Positions 28,809 to 38,959 of a stretch of 61,940 nt of DNA are shown in pieces; the first letter of the stretch is position 1; each line of letters starts with the position of its first letter. Under the pieces are notes generated by a model that was not told the origin of the DNA, searched no databases, and saw only the letters and a program-made list of their open reading frames with translations. Source of the DNA: Fodinicola feengrottensis (GTDB lineage: Bacteria > Actinomycetota > Actinomycetes > Mycobacteriales > HKI-0501); NCBI RefSeq assembly GCF_010993775.1, contig NZ_WOTO01000055.1, positions 1-61,940 of the forward strand. The letters are read 5' to 3'. The position numbers and the translations under genes were made by a program.

Positions 28809-31389
28809 CTATTCCGCGTCGTGTTTCGTGAGGGGGATTTTGGCGGGGGTTTCGGTGGTGTACGTGGTGCGGCGGTCGACGTAGGACGCGCGCGGCAGGA
28901 GTGACAGTGACCCGCCCAGCGGCACCTCCACCTGCCAGCTGGCCTCCACCGACTCGCCCGGCTCGACGGTGCCGAAGGAGGTCTGACCGAGCGGGCTGAC
29001 CAGGCCACCGGCCGGTGCCGGCAGTGACACCCGGACCTTGGTGCGTGGCCGGACCGGGTCGTGGTTCGTGAACCGTACGGTCACCGCCACCGCGGCTCCC
29101 GCTCGTACCGGCTGCTCGACCGGCAGCAGCCGGACGGCTCCCTGACCGGGCTCGGACGAGATGTCGTTCAGGATCCGCCGGACCATCGCGTACGTGTCGC
29201 CGCGCGGCCGCGCCGGATACGTCTCGGTGCGGGTCGTCCACTCCTGGCTGATCGCCTGCCAGTCCGCCGGGGCGCTGCTCGGCGGCCGCCCGCTGCCCAC
29301 CGACCTGGCGAGGTCCGCGAAGAACCGAGCCCACCGCGGCTTGTAGTAGTCAGCGACCATCCCATGCCAGTCGCGGTTGCCGTAGTCGTGCAGCCCGCCA
29401 AACGCCTGCGGGGTCCAGACGCTGACGATCGTACGAGCGTCGGCCTCCAGGATTTCCCGCTCGTCCGGCGTCCGCCCCCAGCTGCGGGCGGCTGCTGCCA
29501 GCGCCCGAAGAGCCAGTGCTCACCGGTCCCGAGCAGGTCGTTGGTCAGGTCCATGTAGTGCAGGAACCGTTTGCTCAGCAGCGCGAGCCTGCGCCGGTCC
29601 TGGCAGTGGTAGGCGGCCCGGATGTCGGCGAGCAGCAGCCGGGCCCGGTTGGCCAGGAACTGCCGGGTGACGTCCAGGAGGTCGTATTGGTACGTCGGCA
29701 GCCCGCGCAGCGCCGGGTGCACGGCCGCGAGCTCCACCACCACCGGTACGAACCGCTCCAGGTCGTAGCGGGGCTCGGCCGGCCCGTACGGGGACGCATT
29801 CGCCACTTCCAGGCTGGGGATCGCCGCGAAGGGCGACTCATAGGGCCCCTCGCCGCTGCGGTGGCCGCTGGCCCGGAAGGAGTACGCGGTGGTCAGCAGC
29901 ACGTTCCAGGCCGCTGCCGCGCGCGGGTCGTCCCGGCCGTACCGGCGGACCGCGTAGTCCCGGATCCAGCCGGCCGGGTCGACCGGGGTGGCCCGCCAGG
30001 TGGTCTCGCTCCACAGGTCGCCGATGACCGGGTTGTGGTGGTGGCCCTCCGGCATGAACGCGGTGCCGACCAGCCTGCCCCGGGTGCTCGGCGGTTGGCT
30101 GCGGACCGCCGGCAGGGTCTGCATCGGCTCGTGCAGGCTGCCGAACATCCCCAGCCGGCCACCGAAGTTGCCGACGCTGCCCCACGCCCACGGGGCGCCC
30201 CAGAACGCGTTTGTACGGTTCCACCGCGGGCCGTCGTCGGAGTCCAGGTCCACCACCAGCGTGCGGTCCCGGTCGATCGCGGTCATCAGTTCCTGGCGCG
30301 GATTGTCCTGCCACGACTGCAGAACCCAGGTCGCGCCTGGGGTGGCCTCGGTCATCGCCCGTTGGACGGCCCGACCGGCGGCGGCCAGCGGCACGTCGCC
30401 GAGCGTGCCACCCTCGTGCACGAGGTCGGCGGAGAAATGTGTGGTGGCGCCGAAACTCTCTCGCTGGCAGCGGTAGAACCGGGCCGCCAGCCGGTCGTAG
30501 AGCGGGTCGGTGCTGGCCAGCCAGTCCGGCCGTGGCTGGCCGCCGTAGTCGCCCTGCGCCAGCACGGTGGCGCCTGGGTGGGCGGCCGCGAAGGTGTCGT
30601 TAGGTACGTGGCCGACGAAGCCGGGGAAGACCGGCGTGATGCCCAGGTCGCGCATCCGGTCGGCGATCCGCCGGCCGAGCTGGGCCCGCCGGCGCAGGTA
30701 GTCCAGGGTCACGCCGGTGCGGCCGGCCGTTGTTCGGGTGCCGGCCGAGATCGAGCCGTACCACTGCCAGGGCGCGTGCGCCGGGCCGGGAATCCAGCTC
30801 AGCACCTGCTCCGGTGTCAGCCCGAAGTCGGTCAGCGTGTCGTACCAGACGATTTCCTGCCCGACCAACGCGAGCGCGCGGTTGGTGCCGGAGGCGGCCA
30901 GGTAGTCCAGCTCGCGTTGCCATTCCGGCCAGGACCAGTACGGGGTGGTGTAGCCGAAGGTGCAGAAGTTGTACGCGTACCGGTCGGTGAGCTGGGTGGT
31001 CTTCACGATCGGCCGCCCGGGGGCGGGCAGCAGCCGGGGGAGCAGCAGCCGGTCGCCGTTCCATGAGATGTGACCGCGGCCGACATATTTCAACCACCAG
31101 TGAAAAGCCGAGACGACGGCGACGGTGGACGTGCCTTCCAAGGTGACCGCGCCGGTGGCGCCGCTGATCCGGAAGGCGTCCGCGGTGCCCGCCGGGGTCG
31201 GCATCGGGCGCAGTCGGAACTGCAGGGCGCGGGCCACGTCGCCGCCGAGCAGCCGGGTGATCGAGGCGCGGGCCTGATGCAGGTCGAGGGGATGGTGCGG
31301 GCAGCTAGTGGGGCCGCCGACCGCTGGACTGGTCGGTGCCGCGGCGTTTCTTGCGGGAAGTGCAAAGGTATGCCTGGTAACGTTCTCAT
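28809..31389 (-). CDS. Alpha-N-acetylglucosaminidase (GH89, NAGLU-like)
   Basis: The protein matches the NAGLU plan: an N-terminal domain, then RYAYNFCTFGYTTPYWSWPE, WQRELDYLAASGTNRALALV, GQEIVWYDTL, PVFPGFVGHVP, the acid-bearing FSADLVHEGGTLGD, and NFGGRLGMFGSLHEPM. The C-terminus adds a beta-sandwich. Breaks near 29500 and in the first 25 codons. The start is unsure: ATG 31389 has AGGAA upstream but is in another frame than FALPARNAAAPT, which looks like the end of a signal peptide. About 859 residues. Removes terminal alpha-GlcNAc from glycans; probably secreted. Confidence 0.8.
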
Positions 31390-31819
31390 TCAGTTGTTCC
31401 TGAGGTTTTCTTACCGGAGTCAACGGTTCCCTCCCTCGCCAGTGATCCGGTTGTCGCGCAGGTCTTTCCCAGGTTGTGCGCTGTTTCGGTCTGGTTGAGA
31501 AACGGTATGTACCGGTCGGCCGGCCTCTTTCCGGTCGGCCGATGTTGCGGTAAACCACTTTACCGGGGTGGTGATCCGGTAGAACGGAACCAGCGAGCTG
31601 GCCATGGGGACTCCTGTGGTGTCGCGCCCGCGAGGTCACCACGGCTGGCCGCACCGGCGAGCCGCATGCCTCCTTCGGATGCGCCCGGCCCCACCACGGT
31701 CGCAGGTATTATTCTGCGCATACTGCTGCAACGTTGTAAATATCCTGTGTACCGATTCACCCACGCAAAGTGGTGTATTCGCGGGTATGGAAGCGCATTG
31801 TTACCGGTCGGAAATATCG
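31390..31819. other. Intergenic region upstream of GH89 gene
   Basis: 430 bp with no convincing gene. Bases 31700-31790 are A+T-richer (TATTATTCTGCGCATACTGC) and may hold the GH89 promoter. Confidence 0.4.
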
Positions 31820-33203
31820 TCAGCCCGGGATTTCGAAAACTTTTCCAGGATTGAGAATCCCGGCCGGGTCCAATGCGGCTTTGATGGCCCGGTGCGTACG
31901 CAGTCCGATTGGCCCGATTTCGGTGGCCAGCCAGCCCTTCTTCAACGTACCGACGCCATGCTCACCCGTACATGTGCCGCCGAGGTCCAGTCCGAGCTGC
32001 ATGATTGCGTCGAAGGCCAGCATGCAGCGCCGGTGGGAGTCGGGGTCGTCCCGGTCGACGATCAGGTTCGGATGCATGTTCCCGTCCCCGGCATGCCCAA
32101 CCATCGCCACCCTGACCTGGTATTTCTCGCCAATCCGCTGAGTGGAGTCAAGGAGCTCCGCCAGCGCCGACCGGGGCACCGCGATGTCGTCGACGATGAT
32201 TTTCCCGAGCCGCTCCATCGCCGGATGCGCCAGCCGGCGGGCGGCCAGCAGCATCTCGCCCTCGACCGGATCGCTGGCCACGTGCACCTCGCTCGCGCCG
32301 GCCGCCGTACACAACTGCGCGATCCGCTCCAGCTGCGCCGACGAACCGTCGTCCACGGCGGCCAGCAGCAGCGCGGCCGCGTCCACCGGCAGATCCATCG
32401 GCCGGTACGCCTCGATGGCCCGGATCAGCGTGTTGTCCATGATTTCCAGCAGGCTGGGCGTACGTCCGTCGGCGACGATCGCGGAAACCGCCCCCCGCGC
32501 GCTGACCGTGTCCTCGAAGACCGCCGCGAGGCTGAGCACGCCCTCGCTGACCGGCCGCAGCGCGAGGGTGATCTCGGTGATCACCCCGAGGGTGCCCTCG
32601 CTGCCCACGAACAGCTTGGTCAGGTCGTAGCCGGCCACGCCCTTGGCCGTCCGCCGGCCCGTCCGCAGCACCTCGCCGTCCGCCAGCACGACCTCCAGAC
32701 CGAGCACATATTCGCTGGTCACGCCGTACTTCACGCAGCACATGCCGCCGGCGTTGGTGGACACGTTGCCGCCGATCGTGGAGCTCTCCCACGACCCCGG
32801 GTCCGGCGGATAGCGCAGGCCCAGCTCGCCGGCCGCGGTGCTGACCGCTTTGTTGATCACTCCCGGCTGGACGACCGCGATCCGGTTGATCCGGTCGATC
32901 TCAAGGATCCTGTCCATCCGGCGCAGCGACAGCGCGATGCAGCCGTCGACCGCGTTGGCGGCGCCGGCCAGCCCGGTCAGCGCTCCCTGCGGGGACAACC
33001 GGGATGCCGTACTGGCCAGCCACCCGCACCACGTGCCGCACGTCTTCGGTCGACCGGGCGTGCACGACACAGCCGGGTTGCCCGTGCTCGACCAGGTCCG
33101 CCTCATCGTGCGCGTACGCCGCCATCACGTCGACATCGGTGACCACGGCGTCACCCAGCCGCTCGCGGAGCTGGTCGAGTGCTGCTGTCGCGATCCCAGT
33201 CAT
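31820..33203 (-). CDS. FAD-linked oxidase, glycolate/D-lactate dehydrogenase (GlcD) type
   Basis: ATG at 33203 (MTGIATAALDQLRERLGDAV) with AGGA upstream; an in-frame ATG at 33221 is an alternative. The PCMH FAD domain shows PPDPGSWESSTIGGNVSTNA and GYDLTKLFVGSEGTLGVITE; the C-terminal FAD-oxidase domain shows HAGDGNMHPNLI and GEHGVGTLKKGWL. One break near 33000. About 461 residues. Oxidises a 2-hydroxy acid; glycolate and D-lactate are the family substrates. No GlcE/GlcF partners nearby. Confidence 0.88.
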
Positions 33204-33253
33204 AGGGTCAATCCTAAGCATGGTGTTCTTCGCTCCAGGAGGACAATGGACGA

Positions 33254-33504
33254 GTGACAGTGCTCATCGACCCTCCACGCTGGCCCGGTCATGGCCGGCT
33301 CTGGTCACACCTGGTCAGCGATCTGTCGTACGAGGAACTGCACGCCTTCGCGAATCGCCTCGGCATCCCCGAACGAGCCTTCCACCGCGACCACTACGAC
33401 GTACCAGCCCGCTTCTACGACCAAGCGATCGCCGCCGCGCCGAACCCACCACCAGCCGCGACATCGTCGCCCGCCTCACCACTGCTGGCCGCCGCCGCCG
33501 CTGA
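33254..33504 (+). CDS. DUF4031 family protein
   Basis: GTG 33254 (VTVLIDPPRWPGHGRLWSHL), with AGGAGG upstream. SDLSYEELHAFANRLGIPE and DHYDVPARFYDQAIAA are the family signature. A break near 33440 leads to TTSRDIVARLTTAGRRRR and TGA at 33502-33504: 83-84 residues. Small actinobacterial protein of unknown function. It is followed at once by the tandem repeat. Confidence 0.82.
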
Positions 33505-33510
33505 ACTGAG

Positions 33511-33831
33511 TTGTTGGCCGCAGTTCTGCTGCGGCGGCGCATCCGGTTCGCGTCGCCGGGGCGCCCAAAAAGCGGGCACCCCACCGCCACGAACCTGGGC
33601 GGCCTCCGGCCGCCGCGCGGGCGGGGTTGGGTTAGCGGCGGTGGCTGTGTTGTTGGCCGCAGTTCCTGCGGCGGCGCATCCGGTTCGCGTCGCCGGGGCG
33701 CCCAAAAAGCGGGCACCCCACCGCCACGAACCTGGGCGGCCTCCGGCCGCGCGCGCGGGCGGGGTTGAGCTGTTGGCCGCAGTTCGGCGGCGCGTCCGGT
33801 TCGGTCGCCGCGCGGGGCGGGAGGGGTCAGA
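33511..33831. repeat. Tandem direct repeat, two full copies and one partial
   Basis: Unit 1 starts at 33511 and unit 2 at 33650; they are nearly identical over about 115 bp. Each begins TTGTTGGCCGCAGTTC and contains CCGGTTCGCGTCGCCGGGGC and a hairpin GGGGCGCCC-AAAAAGC-GGGCACCCC. Unit 1 has about 24 extra bases at its end. A partial third unit starts at 33771 and ends near 33831 at the stop of the methyltransferase gene. No convincing frame runs through it. Confidence 0.85.
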
Positions 33832-34476
33832 GTTTGCGGACGAGGGTTACTCCGTCTCGTACGGGCAGCATTACCGACTCGACCCGGTCGTCGGCCGCGA
33901 TCAGGTCGTTGACCTGCCGGATCGCGACCACCGCAGGGCGTTGCGCGGCAGGGTCGACGACGCGGCCGCCTTGCAGGACATTGTCCAGTACGAGGAGGCC
34001 ACCGGGCCGCAGTCGAACAATTAGCTCCTGATAGTAAAGCGGATAGTTTTCCTTGTCCGCATCAATAAAGCGAAGTCGAGCGCGGGGTCGAAGGGGAGTG
34101 CGCGCAGGGTGTCCAGCGCCGGCGCGATCCGCAGGTCGATCCGTTCGGCGACCTCGGCCCGCTCCCAATAGCGGCGAGCCACCCCGGTCCACTCCTGGCT
34201 CACGTCGCACGCCAGCAGCCGGCCGTCCTTTGGTAGGCCGCGCGCTATGCAGATCGCCGAGTAGCCGGTGAAAACACCGACCTCGACGGCCTGCCGCGCG
34301 CCGGTTAGCCGTACGAGCATGGTCAACAGTTCGCCCTCGTCGTGCGAAATCTGCATGCCCGCCGCGCCCCCGAAAGTTGTTCGCGTCTCGGCGGCAAGGT
34401 CCAGAAGAACCTGGTCGGCGGGAGTGCAATGCGCCAACAGGTAATCGCTGACGGCCGGAGTGAGAATGTCTGTCAT
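33827..34476 (-). CDS. Class I SAM-dependent O-methyltransferase
   Basis: ATG 34476 starts MTDILTPAVSDYLLAH. Motif I is VEVGVFTGYSAICIARGLP; DSx acidic loops at LLACDVSQEW; metal-site-like FIDADKENYPLYYQELI; then LLVLDNVLQGGRVVDPA. This is the catechol/caffeoyl-CoA O-methyltransferase pattern. Break near 34070. About 217 residues. Substrate unknown. Divergent from an ArsR regulator 76 bp away. Confidence 0.87.
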
Positions 34477-34551
34477 ACCTGAAAGCGTCCACTAATCTCG
34501 CCGCTTTGACAAGGGCTTGTCGAAGTAACGAAATTCCTAGATGCTTGTTCG

Positions 34552-35070
34552 ATGCCCGATCCGCTGGTGCTCCGTGATCCCGCCCAGTTCAAGGCATTGG
34601 GACATCCGCTGCGGCACCGGCTGCTGACCGTGCTCCGGCAGCGTCCGGCCACCCTCGCGCAGCTCGCGACCGCGCTCGGTTCCACCAAGGGCACGGTCGG
34701 CTATCACGTCAATGTGCTGACCGACGCCGGGCTGTTGGAGGTGGCCACCACTCGGCAGGTGCGTGGGGGCACCGAGCGTTACTACCGGCTCGTCAGCCAG
34801 AACCTGCGGCTTGCCCGAGATGCCCCGGTCGGCGCGGAGTTTCTGGTCAAAGCGGCGCTGGATGAAATGCTGCCAGCGACCCAGGATTCACCAGAACAGA
34901 CGTTGTTGCGGCACGTACGCTTGACGCCTGAAAGGGTCAGTGCGCTGGCTGCGGAGCTGGAGCGGTTCGCCGATCCCGATCATCTGCCGGACGGTCCAGA
35001 GGGCGAGCCCTACGGACTGCTGGTCAGTCTTTTTCGCGCCAATGTTCCGTTGCTGCCGCCGGAAAGCTAG
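34552..35070 (+). CDS. ArsR-like winged-helix regulator
   Basis: Intact, 172 residues. ALGHPLRHRLLTVLRQRPAT, then LATALGSTKGTVGYHVNVL and RGGTERYYRLV: the winged helix of the ArsR/HTH_20 group. No Cys metal site is visible, so it probably senses something other than metal. Divergent from the O-methyltransferase, which it may control. Its TAG lies in the left arm of the long inverted repeat. Confidence 0.87.
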   Translation: MPDPLVLRDPAQFKALGHPLRHRLLTVLRQRPATLAQLATALGSTKGTVGYHVNVLTDAGLLEVATTRQVRGGTERYYRLVSQNLRLARDAPVGAEFLVKAALDEMLPATQDSPEQTLLRHVRLTPERVSALAAELERFADPDHLPDGPEGEPYGLLVSLFRANVPLLPPES

Positions 35071-35151
35071 TGGTCTGTCTTTGATTTGGGATGGTGGATC
35101 CGGTGATCCAGAAGTCGTAGCCGCCGTGCCAAATCAAAGACAGACCACTAG
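35067..35151. terminator. Bidirectional terminator (23-bp perfect arms)
   Basis: Arms 35067-35089 and 35129-35151 are exact complements (CTAGTGGTCTGTCTTTGA onward) around a 39-nt spacer. Each arm contains the TAG stop of its own convergent gene (35068-35070 plus, 35148-35150 minus). Confidence 0.85.
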
Positions 35152-35771
35152 TACGAGTCCAGTTCGGCGATCAGGTTGGCGCGGGCTGCGTCCTCGCATT
35201 TTGCCGGCATCAGAAGGAAAATCCTTGGCAGTTGGAGAATTCCGCGCAGCACGTCACTGCGGCCGGCGACGAAGTCCGGCTCTGGTACGTGCGAGTATTC
35301 CTTTCGTACGGCCATAACGTAGGTCGCGTAAAGGTCCGGCGGGCTGGCCAGGATCAGCAGGTCAGGTCTGCGTCGCAGAGCAGAGCGCCGTTCGCATCGT
35401 CCGGCTCGGCCGCGTGCCCGCGGGTCAGCAGGATCAACCGGCGGATTTCGGCGAGCCGTTGCGGCGCGATTCCTTGCTGGGAAAGGGTTTCGGCGGGCGA
35501 GTGTCGCGCTCGCTTCCTCGTTGTCGTTGCGCTGCGGTAAATAGACGGCGTCGTGGAACCACGCTGCCAGCCGGACCGCCTCCGGATCGCTGGCCGCTGG
35601 CGCGTACCGGTCGACGGTGTCCAGGACGGCGGCGAGGTGGTCGACCGTGTGATAACGCCGGTGCGGCTCCCGCCAGCGGTCGAGCAGGTGCCGGCCGAGG
35701 CGCTCGTCCAGCGGCCAGCGGGCCAGCAGGTCGTCGCGTACGTCGGTGGTCAGCTCATCCGATCCGGTCAC
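35148..35771 (-). CDS. HD-domain metal-dependent phosphohydrolase-like protein
   Basis: The HD site is seen in RRYHTVDHLAAVLDTV and AAWFHDAVYLPQRND. Two breaks (near 35500 and 35365) hide the middle, which when repaired reads TLSQQGIAPQRLAEIRRLIL then ANGALLCDADLLILASPP, supplying a further Asp of the HD set. The end is KCEDAARANLIAEL. The start is unsure: GTG 35771 gives VTGSDELTTDVRDDLLARW. About 208 residues. Predicted nucleotide or phosphoester hydrolase; substrate unknown. Confidence 0.72.
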   Translation of the reverse strand: MTGSDELTTDVRDDLLARWPLDERLGRHLLDRWREPHRRYHTVDHLAAVLDTVDRYAPAASDPEAVRLAAWFHDAVYLPQRNDNEEASATLARRNPFPARNRAATARRNPPVDPADPRARGRAGRCERRSALRRRPDLLILASPPDLYATYVMAVRKEYSHVPEPDFVAGRSDVLRGILQLPRIFLLMPAKCEDAARANLIAELDSY

Positions 35772-35855
35772 GATGACGTATTCTGGTGGCAGCACAGGGA
35801 CCAGCGCACGCCAGGGGCAGGGATGGCGTGCCCTTGGTGATACCTGGAGCACTCC

Positions 35856-37094
35856 TTGCAAGCCCTTCTGGCGTACAAACGCCTGCCCGCCCTCGCCGGT
35901 GCGGGGTTCCTACCGATCGCTTTCCTGGCCCGGCTGCCGCTCGCAATGGCGCAGCTGGGCACCCTCCTGCTGGTGGTGTCGGTCACTGGCAGCTACGCCG
36001 CCGGTGGCCTTGCGGCCGGTCTGGTGGCGGTCGGGATGGCCGTGGGCGGGCCGGTCGTCAGCCTGCTCGCGGACCGGCACGGCCAGCGGCCGGTCGCGTT
36101 GCTCACCACACCGGTTAACGCCCTGGTCACGGTCGCTCTGGTGATCGCCGTCAACACACATGCCGGGATGGTTGCCGTCGGTTTGCTGGCGCTGGGTACG
36201 GGCCTGTCGACGACCCAGATCGGCGCGTTGGCCCGATCCCGGTGGATCGGTCTCGCGGCCGGACGGTCGTCCGATCTGGCGCCGGCGATGTCGTACGAGT
36301 CGGCCGCGGACGAAACGTCGTTCGCGCTCGGGCCGGCGCTGATTGGCTTGCTGGCGGCCGTTTTCTCGCCGTCGACCGGGTTGCTGCTCGGCGCCGCGAC
36401 CATGCTGGTCTTCGGCCCGCTCTTCGCCCTGCACCCGACCGCGGCGGCCGCCGGAAAGTCGTCCGCCGGCCGTACGCAGGGCCGCGTCAAGGTCCCCGAG
36501 CTGGCGATCCTGGTGGGCGCGATGTTCCTGCTGGGATGTTTCTTCGGCGGCGTCGGCGCCGGTGTCACCGCGCTTTCCACGGCGGTCGGCGCGGCTTCGG
36601 CGGCCGGCGGGGTGATCGCGGTGATGGGGCTGACGAGCGCGGCCGCGGGCCTGGCCACCCCGCTGTTGCCCGAACGCCTCGGCCACCCGCGCCGGCTGCT
36701 GATTTTCGCGGTAGGGCTGGCAATTCTGTCGCCGCTGCTGTTGGCGGTTAGTACGGTCGCCGGCGCTGTGGTGGTCGTAGTGGCTGTCGGCTGCTGCATC
36801 GCACCGTACATGATCAGCGTCTATTCGCTCGGTGAGCGGCTCGGCGGCACTGGCCGTACGGCTGCGGTGATGACGCTGCTTTCCAGCGGAGTGGCGGTCG
36901 GTTACGCGGCCGGCTCGACCGGTGCCGGCGCGCTCGCCGACCTCGGCGGGTTCCGGCTGGCGATGGCCGCGCCGGCGGTCGCGATGGCGGTCGCGGCCGT
37001 GCTGGTCTTCGCGGCCCGTGGACGTTTGTCAGGCCTAGAAACGAAAACTGGCGACACGATGCCCGTACGAATCTCGTCACCGTCGAGCGTGTAA
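35856..37094 (+). CDS. MFS transporter
   Basis: TTG 35856 has GGAG at 6-nt spacing. Intact 412 residues with about 12 spans: LARLPLAMAQLGTLLLVV, motif-A-like SLLADRHGQRPVALL, ESAADETSFALGPALIG between spans 4 and 5. The GPALIGLL motif-C-like segment points to an exporter. Ends 8 bp from the convergent histidine kinase gene. Substrate unknown. Confidence 0.85.
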   Translation: MQALLAYKRLPALAGAGFLPIAFLARLPLAMAQLGTLLLVVSVTGSYAAGGLAAGLVAVGMAVGGPVVSLLADRHGQRPVALLTTPVNALVTVALVIAVNTHAGMVAVGLLALGTGLSTTQIGALARSRWIGLAAGRSSDLAPAMSYESAADETSFALGPALIGLLAAVFSPSTGLLLGAATMLVFGPLFALHPTAAAAGKSSAGRTQGRVKVPELAILVGAMFLLGCFFGGVGAGVTALSTAVGAASAAGGVIAVMGLTSAAAGLATPLLPERLGHPRRLLIFAVGLAILSPLLLAVSTVAGAVVVVVAVGCCIAPYMISVYSLGERLGGTGRTAAVMTLLSSGVAVGYAAGSTGAGALADLGGFRLAMAAPAVAMAVAAVLVFAARGRLSGLETKTGDTMPVRISSPSSV

Positions 37095-37102
37095 GGCCAT
37101 TT

Positions 37103-38185
37103 TCAGCCGCGCGGCACCTCGGCGGTGATCGCGGTGCCCTGGCCGGGCGCGGAGTGGATAGTGAGCACTCCGCCGGCGGCCAGTAGGCGCTCGGTCATGC
37201 CGCGAAGGCCGTGCCCGGGTGGCACCACAGCGGGGTCGAAGCCGGCGCCGTCGTCGGCGACTGTCAGGGTGGCGGTGGCCAGCCCACCGCGGACCATCAC
37301 GGCGACCATCTGGGCGGAGGCGTGCTGCGCCACATTCGTCAGCGCTGCGACCGCGATTGGGAACAGTGTTCGCATGCTTTTTCCGTCCAGGTCTTCGATT
37401 CTCAGCTCGACCTCGACACCGGATTGCGCTGCCCAGCCGTCCACCCACGCACGGAAATCGGTGCTCGGCGCCGCGGCTGGCTGCTGAGCGGCCACCAAGC
37501 ATGCCGAATTGGCGTTGGAGGTTGGCGACCGCCTCGGCGGCTCGATCAAGGTGTGCCGGTACGGCCGAGGGCGCCGCCGTCTGCGCTTTTCGTAGCTCGG
37601 CGGCGGCCAGGAATGCCTGCTGCTTAACGGTTTCGTGCACCTCGCTGGTCACTCGCAGCCGATCCACTTCGGCGGTCGAGGTGGCCAGCTCGCGGGCCAG
37701 CTGGGTCTGGTAGATCGCTACCACCACGCTGACTCCGGCCAGTGCGGTCAGCGCCGCGACCGACGCCGCGGTGTCGGCCGGCGCCCTGAGCAGGATCGAG
37801 GTCACTGCCCCGATGGCGGTGGCGAGGCACGTACCGGCCAGCGCCGCGCTCGCCGGCAGCGTGAAGCCGGCCGCCGCGGCGAGCCACAGGGTGCCGCCGA
37901 GCCAGCGCACGCCGGCCGCGAAAGGCAGCAGGATCGCCACGGCGGCGATCAGTACGAGCGGCAGCTGCGCCGACCGTGGCTGGCCGGCCCGTGCGGTCCT
38001 TATGGCGGCCACCACGTACGCACCGGCGCGCTGGCAGCGGTCGCCGCCAACGCAGGCACCCACCCAACGTCCGCCGGCCGTGCCCGGATCAGCTGGATCA
38101 GCGGATATGCCAACGGCAGCAACCAGAAGAGCGCGACAACGACCAGGACTGGACTGGTCCGCGGCGGTGGTCCGGCTGCCTCCAT
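37103..38185 (-). CDS. Sensor histidine kinase, NarL/LiaS-type (HisKA_3/HATPase)
   Basis: ATG 38185. Four to six membrane spans (PVLVVVALFWLLPLAYPL, QLPLVLIAAVAILLPFAA and others) precede a DHp of the HisKA_3 type with the phospho-acceptor in VTSEVHETVKQQAFLAAAEL, then HATPase_c: N box AALTNVAQHAS, G1 DDGAGFDP, G2 GHGLRGMTERL. Breaks near 38040 and 37490. About 361 residues. No response regulator gene is adjacent, so its partner lies elsewhere. Confidence 0.82.
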
Positions 38186-38275
38186 CCGGTCAGCATGGCC
38201 GGGCAGCCGGCCGTACTGCAACGGCCCTACCAGTCAGGGCCCCCCCGGCCAGGCCACCGATTGCTGCTCTTTTCG

Positions 38276-38342
38276 CCCCCAAGCGACCATTTGGGGAGGC
38301 CAACGCCCCTTTGGTGAGATGCCGGCCGGTCTCCAAGGGGGC
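38276..38342. other. Hairpin cluster in intergenic region
   Basis: The 264-bp space between the kinase and MarR genes carries two adjacent hairpins: CCCCAA/TTGGGG (38276-38296) and a longer one pairing 38305-38319 with 38330-38342 (GCCCCTTTGG and its near complement). Both carry a similar CC(A/T)(A/T)GG core. No gene was found here. Confidence 0.5.
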
Positions 38343-38449
38343 TGGTAGCCAAAAAGCTAGCCGGTTGCTAAACGACCGAACTCCTTGGCGGGAGGCCGCT
38401 GATCGCCGGAACTGTCGGTGCCGCCGAGGACCCTCGATTCGGGGGCGGC

Positions 38450-38901
38450 TCATTTCGGTGGGGACGTGACCTGGTCGGCGAGCTGTCGCAGGTAGGTGGC
38501 GAAGCGTTGCTGGTCAGCGGGGTCCCAGTCGGCGACCAGCTGTTCGTACGCGTGCTGCTGGAAGTCGTGTGCCGCAGCCAGAAACGCCTGCCCAGCGGCG
38601 GTCAGGGTGAGGTTGGCGCGGCGGGCGTCAGCGCTCGACGAGCCGCGGTCGACGTGCCCGGAGCGGATCGCCTCGCCGACCATCCGGCTTGCCACCGACC
38701 GGTCCAGCCCCAGCTGGAAGGCCACGTCGGCGACGGTGACCTCGCGGCCGCTGGCGGCGATCGCCTCCACCACCTGGACCTGCTGGACGTGCTGGGTGTC
38801 GCCGGGCGCGTGGGGGCGGCGGCGGTCGGCGCCCAGCGGCGGGACCAGAAGCGTACGAGCCGGAAAAGTGCCGGGCCGGCGCCGGCCGTGCTGGCTGTCA
38901 T
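38450..38901 (-). CDS. MarR family regulator
   Basis: ATG 38901 starts MTASTAGAGPALFRLVRFWS. A break near 38785 joins it to VEAIAASGREVTVADVAFQL, the recognition helix GLDRSVASRMVGEAIRSGHV, and the wing SSSADARRANLTLTAAGQAF. About 150 residues. Divergent from the DHA2 transporter at 38954 with 52 bp between, including palindromes, so it likely represses that pump. Confidence 0.82.
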
Positions 38902-38946
38902 CTGCCCATCATCGCACTTGATGCATGCAATGCGCACATGTAACGT

Positions 38947-38959
38947 GTGCAATATGCAC
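38947..38959. promoter_or_regulatory. Palindrome over the MFS start, candidate MarR operator
   Basis: GTGCA-ATA-TGCAC is a perfect 5+5 bp palindrome spanning the ATG at 38954. A second palindromic core TGCATGCA lies at 38922-38929 within TTGATGCATGCAA. Both share TGCA half sites, suggesting two MarR dimer sites in the divergent promoter. Confidence 0.5.

Noticed and set aside
29516..31066. 516-codon plus-strand frame opposite GH89
   Set aside because: Antisense shadow; composition is Gly/Arg/Val-rich without motifs.
31604..33142. 512-codon plus-strand frame opposite the GlcD-type oxidase
   Set aside because: Shadow of a strongly supported minus-strand gene.
33511..33831. CRISPR array
   Set aside because: Repeats are over 100 bp and directly adjacent, with no unique spacers and no cas genes.
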